A DNA stretch of 64,000 nucleotides. It comes from Rathayibacter sp. VKM Ac-2760 (GTDB lineage: Bacteria; Actinomycetota; Actinomycetes; Actinomycetales; Microbacteriaceae). A program made the position numbers and the translations under genes. The notes below the pieces were generated by a model. It made no database searches. It saw nothing but the letters and a program-made list of their open reading frames with translations, and was not told the origin of the DNA. This document shows, in pieces, positions 40,047 to 49,231 of the stretch (within the stretch, counting starts at the first letter, position 1; every line of letters starts with the position of its first letter). Location of the stretch: NCBI RefSeq assembly GCF_009834185.1, contig NZ_CP047173.1, positions 868,001 to 932,000 on the forward strand, written 5' to 3'.

Positions 40047-42491
40047 CTACTCGATCAGGTCGCCGTCGATGTCGGAGATGTCGCTGGTGTTCTTCGGGGC
40101 GGCACCGTTGCTGACCTGGAGCGGGATGACCGCGCCTCGAAGCGCCGTCAGCTCCGCGCTGGGCGTCGTCGAGACGACCGACCCCTCGGGGATCGACGCG
40201 GAGCCGACCGGCTCGAGGATGCCGACGGAGAAGCCCGCGGCGGTGAGCGTGGCGGTCGCCGCCGCGACCGTCAGCCCGGTCACGTCGGGGACCTCGGCGA
40301 GCGTCGCGTTCCGCGGCGACGAGGCCAGCATCGAGGCGGGCGGATCGGTGAAGTCGTCGCCGCCGTACTTCTGGTCCAGAGCCGTCATGATCGGCTTCCA
40401 GATCGCGTGCCGCGACTGCGCCGCCTGGATCGTGCCCGCCTCGCCAGTGACCCTGACGTTGCGGAGGTTGATCTTCGTGTTGTCGTCGAATCCCTTGATC
40501 GAGCCGACCCATACGGCCAGCGAGGCGGCCTTGCTGGCGCCCGCGGTCCAGACGTCGGCGGCGTCGTCGGTCGTGCCGGTCTTGCCGATGTGCTCGATGC
40601 CGTCGCGCGGGTTCGACGCGTAGCCGGTGCCGGAGGTCATCACGCGCTGCATCGCGTACTGCATGCCGTGAGCGACGTCGGCCGAGACCGACGGGGTGCA
40701 CGACGAGGCGGGGGCGGCGACGGCGGCTCCGCTGGCGTCGGTGATCTTGTCGATGACGACGGTGGAGCAGGTCGTCCCGTCGTTCGCGATGCCGGCGTAG
40801 GCGGTGGCCATGGTCAGCGGCGCGATCTCGTTCGTGCCGAGCACCGAGGCAGGGCCGCTCGCCAGCTCGCCGCCGTCGGCGCGGTGCACGCCGAACGACT
40901 CGGCCGTGGTGCGGACGTCGCAGACGTCGAGCTGCTGGGCCATGCCCATGAAGCCGGTGTTGATCGAGTTCGTCGTCGCGGCGAGCGCGGTCATCGAGCT
41001 CGCGTTCTCGGAGGAGTCGTCGTTCTTCGGCGAGAACTTGCCGTAGTAGTAGCCCTTGTTGTCGATGTTGCACTTCTGCGGGTACGAGCTGAAGCCGGAG
41101 GTCGGCGACGGGAACGACTCGTTGATCGTGCGGCCCGACTCGAGCCACTGAGCCAGCGTGAAGACCTTGTAGGTCGAGCCGGTCTGCACGCCGGCCGTGC
41201 CGCCCATAGCGGAGTCGACGTTGAGGTTGATCGCGCTGTAGCCGGGGTTCGCGGCGAGGAACTCCTCGTCCTGGCTGTACTTGGTGTTCTGCACCATCGA
41301 CAGCACGCGGCCGGTCCCGGCCTGGATCGAGGCGGCGGTGGCACCGACCTGGAAGCGGGGGTCGTAGGAGGGGATGTAGGCGTTCAGCGCCGCCTGCGAG
41401 ACCTGCTGGATGTCGAGGTCGAGGGTGGTGACGATGTCGAAGCCGCCCTGGCGGATCCGCTGGTAGCGCTCGTCGTCGGTGGCGCCGAAGGCCTCGTCGT
41501 TGCGCAGGACGTTCAGCACGTACTCGCAGAAGTACGCGGCGTCGCCCGCCGTCGCGCAGCCGGTGGACGGCTCCGTGATGTTCGGCGTGATCGGCTCGGC
41601 GATCGCGGCGTCGTAGACCTCCTGGCTGATCTTCGAGTACTTCAGCTCCTCGCCGAGGATGTAGTCGCGGCGCTCCTTGGTCGCCGCGTAGCCGTTCGCG
41701 GCGCCGTTGGCCTCGTCGGCGGGGTTGTCGAAGCGGAACTTCGACGGGTTGTTGACGATCGCCAGCAGCGCCGCGGCCTGCGCGGTCGAGAGCTGGCTGG
41801 CCGGGATGCCGTAGTAGTAGTTCGCCGCGGCCTCGATGCCGTAGACGGTCCCGCCGAAGAGCGCGATGTTGAGGTAGCCGAGCAGGATGTCGTCCTTCGA
41901 CGACTCCTTCTCGAGGCCGATCGCGAGGCGCATCTCCTTGAGCTTGCGCTCGGGGGTCGGGTCGGTCGCGAGCTTGTAGGCCTCGTCGCGCGCGGCCTCG
42001 TCGGTGATCGACTCGGCCTTCTGCACGAGCACGTTCTTGACGTACTGCTGCGTGATCGACGAGCCGCCCTGCAGGTCGTCGCCGGTCAGCGTGACCGCGA
42101 GCGCGCGGAGCGTGCCCTGCAGGTCGATGCCGCCGTGCTCGTAGAAGCGCGGGTCCTCACCGGCGACCGCGGCGTCCTTCGCGGTCTGCGCGACCTCGTC
42201 CCAGCCGACCTCGACGCGGTTCTGGTTGTAGACGGAGGCGAGGAGGGTCGTGCCGTCGCCCGCGTAGATGTTGGTGCGCTGCATCAGCTGGCCGGCGTCG
42301 AGGTAGCCGGGCAGGTTCTGGAACATGCCGATCGTGTTGCTCGTCGCGAGGCCCGTCAGCGCGAGCGCCGGAGTGACTCCGACCGTGATCAGGACGCCCG
42401 CCACGGCGCTCATCCCGATGAAGCCCAGCACTGCCCGCAACGACATCCCCAGCGGTCGAGCGGAGCTGCGGGATGCGGTGGGGAGAGCCAT
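40047..42491 (-). CDS. Bifunctional penicillin-binding protein with PASTA domain, paralogue B
   Basis: Second class A penicillin-binding protein, 814 residues, closely related to paralogue A. A basic cytoplasmic tail (MALPTASRSSARPLG) and one membrane helix anchor it. The glycosyltransferase motif is GEDPRFYEHGGIDLQGTLRA. The transpeptidase carries STYK (Ser439), SINTGF and GKTGTTDD. The C-terminal PASTA-like domain starts at VPDVTGLTVAAATATLTAAG, and a short acidic tail (SDISDIDGDLIE) closes the protein. The ATG at 42491 gives the normal N-terminus; longer upstream frames are Arg-rich shadows. It lies 207 bases upstream of paralogue A's GTG. Having two such enzymes side by side suggests duplication with division of labour in wall synthesis, for example growth versus stress. 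That is inference. Confidence 0.94.
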   Translation of the reverse strand: MALPTASRSSARPLGMSLRAVLGFIGMSAVAGVLITVGVTPALALTGLATSNTIGMFQNLPGYLDAGQLMQRTNIYAGDGTTLLASVYNQNRVEVGWDEVAQTAKDAAVAGEDPRFYEHGGIDLQGTLRALAVTLTGDDLQGGSSITQQYVKNVLVQKAESITDEAARDEAYKLATDPTPERKLKEMRLAIGLEKESSKDDILLGYLNIALFGGTVYGIEAAANYYYGIPASQLSTAQAAALLAIVNNPSKFRFDNPADEANGAANGYAATKERRDYILGEELKYSKISQEVYDAAIAEPITPNITEPSTGCATAGDAAYFCEYVLNVLRNDEAFGATDDERYQRIRQGGFDIVTTLDLDIQQVSQAALNAYIPSYDPRFQVGATAASIQAGTGRVLSMVQNTKYSQDEEFLAANPGYSAINLNVDSAMGGTAGVQTGSTYKVFTLAQWLESGRTINESFPSPTSGFSSYPQKCNIDNKGYYYGKFSPKNDDSSENASSMTALAATTNSINTGFMGMAQQLDVCDVRTTAESFGVHRADGGELASGPASVLGTNEIAPLTMATAYAGIANDGTTCSTVVIDKITDASGAAVAAPASSCTPSVSADVAHGMQYAMQRVMTSGTGYASNPRDGIEHIGKTGTTDDAADVWTAGASKAASLAVWVGSIKGFDDNTKINLRNVRVTGEAGTIQAAQSRHAIWKPIMTALDQKYGGDDFTDPPASMLASSPRNATLAEVPDVTGLTVAAATATLTAAGFSVGILEPVGSASIPEGSVVSTTPSAELTALRGAVIPLQVSNGAAPKNTSDISDIDGDLIE

Positions 42492-42828
42492 GGAGCGGGA
42501 GGTCCTTCCGGCGCGGTGGTGCCGCGCGAATGCAGGGGGGCGGGTCGTCGCGCCGGTCGTGCGAATCCCCCGGGTCATGGTACGCGACGCGCCCGGGAGG
42601 AGGGGGTCCTCCTGGAGGACGAGATGCACCTGTGACGCGCGGCGCGGGGTCCGGCTGCGCACCCGCCGGCTCGGGCGTGGATCCTCCCGCCGCGTCCGTC
42701 CTGAGGCTGCCGTCGCGACGACGTTTCCGTATCGTGGAACGTGCGTCCCCGCGAGGGGAGCGGCAGCACCGCACCACCCACCGCCTCGGGGCCCCGGAGC
42801 GGTCGGCCCCGGCAGAAAGCACACCACC
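42492..42828. other. Divergent promoter region between a penicillin-binding protein gene and cysK
   Basis: About 340 bases with no gene. A minus-strand TACCAT near 42577-42582 could be a -10 box for the penicillin-binding protein gene. I see no riboswitch or T-box for the cysK side. Confidence 0.4.
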
Positions 42829-43760
<932 letters not shown>

Positions 43761-43764
<4 letters not shown>

Positions 43765-44363
43765 GCCCCGCTGGACCCCGTCCCACCGCCCTCGGTCGCC
43801 TCCGCGCGGACGTGGCGGCCGCGCGCCTGCGCGACCCGGCGGCGCGCACCACGGCGGAGGTGGTGCTCGCCTACCCCGGACTGCACGCCGTCTGGCTGCA
43901 CCGCGTCGCGCACCGCTGGTGGCGTCGCGGCGCGCGCCTGCCCGCCCGGCTGCTCGCGCAGGCCGCCCGGGCCGCGACCGGAGTGGAGATCCACCCGGGC
44001 GCGACGATCGGCCGCCGGCTCTTCATCGACCACGGAATGGGCGTGGTGATCGGCGAGACCGCGCGGATCGGCGACGACTGCATGCTGTACCACTCCGTCA
44101 CCCTGGGCGGGAAGTCGGCGAAGCGCGAGCGACGCCACCCGACCCTCGGCGACCGGGTCGTGGTCGGCGCCGGCGCCGTGATCCTCGGCCCGATCGTGCT
44201 GGGCTCGGACGTGAGCGTCGGCGCGAACGCGGTCGTCGTGAAGGACGCCCCGGACGGGGCCGTGCTGGTCGGGATCCCCGCCCGCGACCTGCGCGCGCTC
44301 GGCCGCGCCGACGACGCGCTCGCGGACCCGGCCTTCTGGATCGACCCCGCCATGTACATCTAG
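43761..44363 (+). CDS. cysE: Serine O-acetyltransferase
   Basis: Left-handed beta-helix hexapeptide acyltransferase that converts L-serine and acetyl-CoA to O-acetylserine. The helical N-terminal part reads LGRLRADVAAARLRDPAART. The catalytic core is GVEIHPGATIGRRLFIDHGM and IGDDCMLYHSVTLGGKSAK, followed by HPTLGDRVVVGAGAVILGPI and hexapeptide turns. The C-terminus ends in Ile, which inserts into CysK. The first ATG/GTG/TTG downstream of the cysK stop is a GTG at 43812, but it removes the conserved R-L-R-x-D stretch. A CTG at 43761 overlapping the cysK stop (CTGA), with GAGGA about nine bases ahead, restores it and gives 200 residues. I use the CTG; the start is uncertain, the identity is not. 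Confidence 0.9.
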
Positions 44364-44423
44364 GGGCGAGCCGTCGAAGGCCGGCCCCGTGAGGGCCGAC
44401 CAGTGATGGGCCGAGCCGGGTCG

Positions 44424-45893
44424 TCAGTCGTCGGAGTCGCGGCGCGAGATGTCGCGCTTCGCGCTCTTGATCACCGCGAACGCCTCCAGGGCGTGCACCC
44501 GGGTCTCCTTGAGGTCGAGGATGGGCGCGGGGTAGCCGTCCGCCTCCGGCGTCAGCGTGTCGCCGAGCGTCCACGGCTCGTGGATCACGGTGCGGTCGAG
44601 CTCGGCGAGCTCCGGCACGTACTCGCGCAGGTAGCCGCCCTCGGGGTCGAACTTCTTCGACTGCGTCACCGGGTTGAAGACGCGGAAGAACGGCGAGGCG
44701 TCGGCGCCCGAGCCGGCGACCCATTGCCAGTTCGCGGCGTTGCTCGCCGGATCGGCGTCCACGAGCGTGTCCCAGAACCAGTCCTCGCCCACCCGCCAGT
44801 CGACGAGCAGGTTCTTGATCAGGAAGGACGCGGTCACCATCCGCACCCGGTTGTGCATGTAGCCGGTCTTCCAGAGCTCGCGCATGCCCGCGTCGACGAG
44901 CGGGAAGCCGGTGCGGCCCTGGTGCCAGGCGTCGATCTTCTCCTCACCCGGGTGGCCCCAGGGGAAGGAGTCGAAGCGGGAGTCGAAGTTCGCGGTCGCC
45001 AGGTCCGGCCAGTGGAAGAGCAGGTGGTAGCAGAACTCGCGCCAGAGCACCTCGGAGAGGAAGCGGTCGCTGCCCTCGCCGCGGTGCTGCCCCTTCGCGT
45101 GCGCCTCCTCGAGCGCGTGCCAGACCTGGAACGGGCTGATCTCGCCCCAGCGCAGGTGCGGCGAGAGGTTCGAGGTCGCGTCGTGGGCCGGCAGGTCGCG
45201 GTCGTCGGCGTAGTCGTCGAGCTGCTCGGCGAGGAACGCGCGCAGCCGCTTCGCCGCCGCCTTCTCGCCCGGGATCCAGCGCTCACGGAGGCCACCGGCC
45301 CAGTCGGGGCTCGTCGGCAGCAGCTGCCAGTCGTCCAGGTCGTCGGAGGCGACGCTCGGCACGCCGCCGTCGATCTCGCGCGGTCGCGGCATCGGAGCCC
45401 GCGGAGTCTCGCGGTTGCGGCAGGCGCGCGCGAACGGCGTGTAGACGGAGTACGGGCCGCCGCCGCCGGTCTGCACCGTCCAGGGCTCGAAGAGCAGCGA
45501 GCCGTGGTGGCTCTCGGCCTCGACGTCCCGGTCGCGGAGGGCGGTCTTGATCGCCGCGTCGACCGTGCGCTCGGCCTTGCCGTAGCGCCGGTTCCAGTGC
45601 ACCGCGCCCGCGCCCAGCTGCTCGGCGAGCTGCAGCACGACGGCCTCGGCCGGCCCGCGGCGCAGGAGGAGTGCGGCGCCGACCTCCTCGAGGTCGCTCG
45701 CGAGGCTCTGCAGGCTGCCGTGCAGCCACCAGCGGGCCGCCCCGCCGAGCGGACGGATGCCGTCGGACTCCTCGTCGAGGACGTAGCAGACGGCGACCGG
45801 GCCGCCGCGGTCGATCGCCGCGCGCAGGGCCGGATTGTCGGCGAGACGCAGGTCGTCGCGGAGCCAGACGAGGGTGGGGGAGGAGCTGCTCAT
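44424..45893 (-). CDS. phrB: Deoxyribodipyrimidine photolyase (class I)
   Basis: Light-driven DNA repair enzyme of 489 residues that splits cyclobutane pyrimidine dimers. The N-terminal antenna domain reads LVWLRDDLRLADNPALRAAI. The FAD domain contains ATSNLSPHLRWGEISPFQVW, LSEVLWREFCYHLLFHWPDL, TGFPLVDAGMRELWKTGYMH and NRVRMVTASFLIKNLLVDWR. The end of the electron-transfer region is ASNAANWQWVAGSGADASPF, followed by FFRVFNPVTQSKKFDPEGGY. The Trp residues of the electron-transfer chain appear intact and the pattern matches class I CPD photolyases rather than cryptochromes. It is a single-gene unit between cysE and the MarR-type gene. Such a gene suits an organism exposed to sunlight, for example on leaves. 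Confidence 0.95.
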   Translation of the reverse strand: MSSSSPTLVWLRDDLRLADNPALRAAIDRGGPVAVCYVLDEESDGIRPLGGAARWWLHGSLQSLASDLEEVGAALLLRRGPAEAVVLQLAEQLGAGAVHWNRRYGKAERTVDAAIKTALRDRDVEAESHHGSLLFEPWTVQTGGGGPYSVYTPFARACRNRETPRAPMPRPREIDGGVPSVASDDLDDWQLLPTSPDWAGGLRERWIPGEKAAAKRLRAFLAEQLDDYADDRDLPAHDATSNLSPHLRWGEISPFQVWHALEEAHAKGQHRGEGSDRFLSEVLWREFCYHLLFHWPDLATANFDSRFDSFPWGHPGEEKIDAWHQGRTGFPLVDAGMRELWKTGYMHNRVRMVTASFLIKNLLVDWRVGEDWFWDTLVDADPASNAANWQWVAGSGADASPFFRVFNPVTQSKKFDPEGGYLREYVPELAELDRTVIHEPWTLGDTLTPEADGYPAPILDLKETRVHALEAFAVIKSAKRDISRRDSDD

Positions 45894-45978
45894 GGTCCCT
45901 CCATGATCCGCGAGTGCGGCGGCGGCGCGAAGTGCTGGCCGCGCGACGGCGCCGCGTGCTAGCGGGTGGCGTCGCCGG

Positions 45979-46419
45979 TCAGGCGGAGGCGACGCGGTCG
46001 CGGAGCTTGTCGCAGAGGGCGGCGAGCTGGTCGAGCTCGTCGTCGTCGAGCGCCGAGCCGACGTGGTCCGAGATCGTCTGCATGTGGGTCATGGCGACCC
46101 GCCGGAAGAGTGCGTAGCCCCCCTCGGTGATCTCGATCACCGTGCCGCGCGCGTCGGTCGGGTCCTCGCTCTTGGTCACGCAGCCGCGCGCGACGAGCCG
46201 GTCGATCAGGCGACTGACGCTCGGCTGGGTGAGCAGCACGTGCTTGTTCAGGTCGCGGAGCCGGGCGCGGCGGCCGGGCTGGAGCGTCAGGTTGAAGAGG
46301 ACGTCGTACTCATTGAGCGAGATCTCCTTGGACGGGAAGTCGGTGCTCAGCGCCCGCATGACGTGCACCTGCGCGCGGAACAGCGACTCCCACGCGGCGA
46401 CCGCACGTCTCGAGCTCAC
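45979..46419 (-). CDS. MarR-family transcriptional regulator
   Basis: Dimeric winged-helix regulator of 146 residues. Helix alpha1 starts at AVAAWESLFRAQVHVMRALS. The wHTH core is NEYDVLFNLTLQPGRRARLR, DLNKHVLLTQPSVSRLIDRL and the wing region VARGCVTKSEDPTDARGTVI. Such proteins usually repress an adjacent gene and respond to phenolic or oxidising ligands. AAGGAGG lies directly before the GTG at 46419 and fixes the start; the longer frame upstream is repeat-derived and has no domain. No obvious target adjoins it: photolyase follows on the same strand 86 bases downstream, and a repeat-rich intergenic region lies upstream. Autoregulation is the default assumption. Confidence 0.92.
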   Translation of the reverse strand: MSSRRAVAAWESLFRAQVHVMRALSTDFPSKEISLNEYDVLFNLTLQPGRRARLRDLNKHVLLTQPSVSRLIDRLVARGCVTKSEDPTDARGTVIEITEGGYALFRRVAMTHMQTISDHVGSALDDDELDQLAALCDKLRDRVASA

Positions 46420-46591
46420 GCATCCTCCTTGAGTTCCGTTCAGGATACGTTGTCTCGTCGCGCGCTCCCCGTGCTCGACCCGGAAGGGAGGGGGTGCGTG
46501 CCCGCCTTCCCGCGGCGGCGCCCGGACGAGGGCTCTCACGGCGGCGCGGCGAGACGGCGTGCAAGCGACCCTCCGTGTCGTGGAACGACAG

Positions 46592-46623
46592 AAGGCCGGC
46601 CGCTGAGGCGAGCGGCCGGCCTT
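46592..46623. terminator. Perfect GC-rich hairpin
   Basis: AAGGCCGGCCGCT at 46592-46604 and AGCGGCCGGCCTT at 46611-46623 form a 13-base perfect stem with loop GAGGCG. It could end transcripts from either direction; no long T-run follows. It opens a gene-poor region of about 1 kb (46420-47416). Confidence 0.6.
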
Positions 46624-46739
46624 CATTCCCTTGCACCAAGAGTGTCCTGCAATCACTTCTCGCGCTTCTCCGCCACAGCAAACGGATGACGCTCTAGAAC
46701 TATATAACGGATCGGTAACGCCGCAAGAGCCCATTTCCT

Positions 46740-47090
46740 GAGTGTTCCCCGACACCCCGCGGCGCGCCGCCCGCAGGTCTCGATACGCCGCGTCCCGCGC
46801 CTACTCGACCAGCAAGTCGGCACCCGTGCCGGCGGAGCCGCACCCACCCGCCCTGCGGCGGGCCCGCGGCGCACCGCCCTCGCATGAACGGCCCGCAAGC
46901 ACCGCGCCTGCTGGATGCGCGTGCGGCGCACCCCACCGGCCAGACGGGCCCGCGGCGCACCCCACCTGCTGGATGGGCCTGCGGACCCTCCTTGCTGATC
47001 GAGTAGCCCGCGCAGCGGGCGTATCGAGATCCACGTCTCTGGACGAGTAGGTCTCGATACGCCGCGACCCGCGCCTCCTCGACCGGCAGG
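46740..47090. repeat. Cluster of degenerate dispersed repeats
   Basis: Repeat-rich, gene-free stretch. It holds one clear copy of the 40-base dispersed element at 46995-47034. Inverted degenerate copies (AGGTCTCGATACGCCGCG, then CTACTCGACC or CTCCTCGACC) lie near 46773-46810 and 47050-47090. Several near-copies of CCTGCTGGATG and GCGGCGCACC are also present. The arrangement suggests repeated insertion and decay of the same element. Confidence 0.6.
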
Positions 47091-47153
47091 GACGGCGCCC
47101 GTGCCGGCGAAGCCGCACTCCTCCGAGCACGCCGCGAACGACCAGCCGCCGCC

Positions 47154-47279
47154 CGCGAGGCGCAGGTGGAAAACGCGTGCCAGCGTTTTCCACGAGCCGT
47201 CCGCAGGACGCTCCACGAAACGCGCCCACCCGCGGAGCCGACCGCGGCGGAGTGAGCGCTCGCGCTCACTCCGCAATCC
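47154..47279. repeat. Tandem 126-base repeat, unit 1
   Basis: Unit 1 of a direct tandem repeat with a 134-base period; unit 2 is 47288-47413. Each unit contains two perfect hairpins. In unit 1 these are TGGAAAACGC/GCGTTTTCCA (47167-47192, 6-base loop) and GCGGAGTGAGCG/CGCTCACTCCGC (47247-47274, 4-base loop). The two units differ at only a few positions. No coding potential is seen. Confidence 0.85.
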
Positions 47280-47287
47280 GCCCCCCG

Positions 47288-47413
47288 CGCGAGGCGCAGG
47301 TGGAAAACGCGTGCCAGCGTTTTCCACGAGCCGTCCGCAGGACGCTCCACGAAACGCGCCCACCCTCGGGGCCGACCGCGGCGGAGTGAGCGCTCGCGCT
47401 CACTCCGCAATCC
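47288..47413. repeat. Tandem 126-base repeat, unit 2
   Basis: Second unit, with both hairpins conserved at 47301-47326 and 47381-47408. It ends three bases before the stop codon of the winged-helix regulator gene, so on the minus strand its GCGGAGTGAGCG hairpin is positioned as that gene's terminator. Confidence 0.85.
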
Positions 47414-47416
47414 CAC

Positions 47417-48133
47417 TCAGAACAGGTCGGGCGACGGCGTGGAGGCGTAGCGGATCGCGACGTCCGCGTGGCGGTCGAAGCGGTAGCCGACGCCGCGGAC
47501 GGTGCGGACGATGTCCTCGTAGCGGCCGAGCTTGGCGCGGAGGCGGCGGACGTGGACGTCGATGGTGCGCTCGTTGGGTGCGTCGTCGTCGGCGGCGCCC
47601 CAGAGGGAGGAGATCAGCTCGGCGCGCTCGATGGTGCGGCCCTCACGGAGGACGAGGTACTGCAGCAGCTCGAACTCCTTGTAGGTGAGGGCGGTGGTCT
47701 CGTCGTCGAGGATGACGCGCTTGCGCGAGATGTCGATGACGACGCCGCCGGGGGCGCGGTCGAGGTCGGGCTCGGTGTCGGCGCGGCGGCGGGCGACGGC
47801 CGCCGGGTCCTGGAGGGCGAGGCGGACGACGTCGACGTCGCGGCCGCCGGCGCCCTGGGGCGCGAGGGCGACGGAGGCGTAGGTCTCGGCGTCGGGGGCG
47901 AACTGCGCGGTGACGCGCTTGAGCTCCTCGACGAGGCGGCCGAGGTCGATGCCGGCGGCGCGGGCCTTGGCCTCGTCGATGCCGACGTAGAGGGCGAAGC
48001 CGCGGGCCTCGGTGCCCTGGGGCACGGCGCGGAGGCGGGGCGCGGCGGGCGCGGCCTCGGGAGCGGCCTGGAGGCGGGGAGCCTCGGTGCGGGTGGGAGC
48101 GGCGGGGACGGTGCGGGCGTGGAGGAGGGACAT
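47417..48133 (-). CDS. Winged-helix transcriptional regulator lacking a receiver domain
   Basis: Regulator of 238 residues. The C-terminal 100 residues form an OmpR/PhoB-type winged helix: GGVVIDISRKRVILDDETTA, LTYKEFELLQYLVLREGRTI, ERTIDVHVRRLRAKLGRYED and IVRTVRGVGYRFDRH. The N-terminal 130 residues are not a phospho-acceptor receiver. After an Ala/Pro-rich start they contain RGFALYVGIDEAKARAAGID and TYASVALAPQGAGGRDVDVV, a small alpha/beta domain I cannot name. The protein is therefore an orphan regulator with an unknown input domain, a type seen in Microbacteriaceae. The ATG at 48133 has AAGGA upstream; a longer frame upstream is Pro/Arg-rich. No histidine kinase gene adjoins it. Target genes are not evident. 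Confidence 0.88.
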   Translation of the reverse strand: MSLLHARTVPAAPTRTEAPRLQAAPEAAPAAPRLRAVPQGTEARGFALYVGIDEAKARAAGIDLGRLVEELKRVTAQFAPDAETYASVALAPQGAGGRDVDVVRLALQDPAAVARRRADTEPDLDRAPGGVVIDISRKRVILDDETTALTYKEFELLQYLVLREGRTIERAELISSLWGAADDDAPNERTIDVHVRRLRAKLGRYEDIVRTVRGVGYRFDRHADVAIRYASTPSPDLF

Positions 48134-48349
48134 GACGAATCCTTGGTGTGGGTCGGATCCGGGACGAGTGTCCGGGGAGCGGATCCGGGGTGTGCGCGCG
48201 AGTGCCGGTGCACGAGGTGCGGTCCGGCGGGGGCGGATGCGGGGCATCCAGGGGATCATCGCGCCTGCGACGCCCGTCCGATCAGGATTTCGGAGCGATC
48301 AGTGCGATCGCGGGCGGAGGCTGCGGGGTGATCCGGCGAGGGTGGATCC

Positions 48350-48451
48350 TCAGGCGCACATTCGACAGCGCAGGACGAGGCCGCCGGCCATCATCATGCC
48401 GGCATCCCCGATGGCCTCAAGGGAGGTCAGGGCGTGCGCGTTGTCAGTCAT
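48350..48451 (-). CDS. Possible 33-residue small protein with a CxxC motif, leaderless
   Basis: Short frame between the winged-helix regulator and upp. It begins MTDNAHALTSLEAIGDAG and ends MMMAGGLVLRCRMCA, with a CRMC motif two residues before the end and a small hydrophobic stretch in the middle. There is no Shine-Dalgarno. However, TACTTT stands five bases before the ATG (48457-48462), the layout of a leaderless actinobacterial promoter. Third positions are mainly G or C. The rest of 48134-48542 shows no gene. The product could be a small membrane-associated or metal-binding peptide; I do not recognise it and it may not be translated. Confidence 0.4.
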   Translation of the reverse strand: MTDNAHALTSLEAIGDAGMMMAGGLVLRCRMCA

Positions 48452-48542
48452 GGTCGAAAGTAAAGCGGATGGCGGCGGACCTCGTCAACAGATCCGCCGA
48501 CACTGGCGTGTTCCGGGCGCCGCGGAGGGCGCCCGGAAGGAG

Positions 48543-49178
48543 TCAGCCGGCGAGCCCGTAGAGGCGGTCGCCGGCGTCGCCGAGGCCGGGGACGATGTAG
48601 CCGAGCTCGTTGAGCTTCTCGTCGAGCGCGCCGAGGACGATGGTGACGTCCTTTCCGACGAAGGCCTTCTCGACGGCCGCGAGGCCCTCGGGGGCGGCGA
48701 GCAGGCAGACGGCCGTGACGTCGACGGCGCCGCGGTCGAAGAGGAACTGGATCGCGGCGATGAGCGAGCCGCCGGTGGCGAGCATCGGGTCGAGCACGAA
48801 GCACTGGCGGTTGGAGAGGTCGTCGGGCAGGCGCTCGGCGTAGGTGGTCGGCTCGAGGGTCTCCTCGTTGCGCGCCATGCCCAGGAAGCCCACCTCGGCG
48901 GTCGGGACGAGCTTCACCATGCCCTCGAGCATCCCGAGCCCCGCGCGGAGGATGGGGACGACGAGCGGCTGCGGGTCGCTCAGTGCGAGACCGGTGGTCG
49001 TGGTGACCGGCGTCTCGATGGTGACGGTGCGGGTTCGGACGCCGCGGGTCGCCTCGTAGGCGAGCAGGGTCATCAGCTCCTCGGCGAGCTGCCGGAAGGT
49101 GGGGGAGGGAGTGCGCTTGTCGCGCAGCACGGTGAGCTTGTGCGTGATCAGCGGGTGGTCGGCTACATGGACGCGCAT
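48543..49178 (-). CDS. upp: Uracil phosphoribosyltransferase
   Basis: Pyrimidine salvage enzyme of 211 residues that makes UMP from uracil and PRPP. The N-terminal MRVHVADHPLITHKLTVLRD matches the family start. VPILRAGLGMLEGMVKLVPT binds the base side, and the PRPP loop is VLDPMLATGGSLIAAIQFL. The C-terminal uracil-binding hood ends PGLGDAGDRLYGLAG. TAGATT lies six bases before the ATG on the minus strand with no ribosome site, so the mRNA is probably leaderless. The divergent neighbour is tadA, 53 bases away. Assignment is secure; it is not in an operon with a uracil permease here. Confidence 0.96.
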   Translation of the reverse strand: MRVHVADHPLITHKLTVLRDKRTPSPTFRQLAEELMTLLAYEATRGVRTRTVTIETPVTTTTGLALSDPQPLVVPILRAGLGMLEGMVKLVPTAEVGFLGMARNEETLEPTTYAERLPDDLSNRQCFVLDPMLATGGSLIAAIQFLFDRGAVDVTAVCLLAAPEGLAAVEKAFVGKDVTIVLGALDEKLNELGYIVPGLGDAGDRLYGLAG

Positions 49179-49184
49179 AAGCTC

Positions 49185-49190
49185 AATCTA
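49185..49190 (-). promoter_or_regulatory. Leaderless -10 box of upp
   Basis: TAGATT on the minus strand, exactly six bases before the upp ATG. The transcript would start at or next to the A of ATG, giving a leaderless mRNA. Confidence 0.6.
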
Positions 49191-49231
49191 CTTGCCGGTC
49201 GCCGCCGGCCGGAGCCGGACGAGGGGGCGCG

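Noticed and set aside
37407..42635. Open frame of 1742 codons on the plus strand
   Set aside because: It runs antisense to the two penicillin-binding protein genes, is Arg/Val/Asp-rich with no domain, and is a by-product of strong third-position GC bias.
46653..47416. Minus-strand frames of about 236-238 codons before the MarR-type gene
   Set aside because: Built almost wholly from the dispersed and tandem repeats; the peptide repeats itself (VENAGTRFPPAPR-like blocks) and has no start signal.
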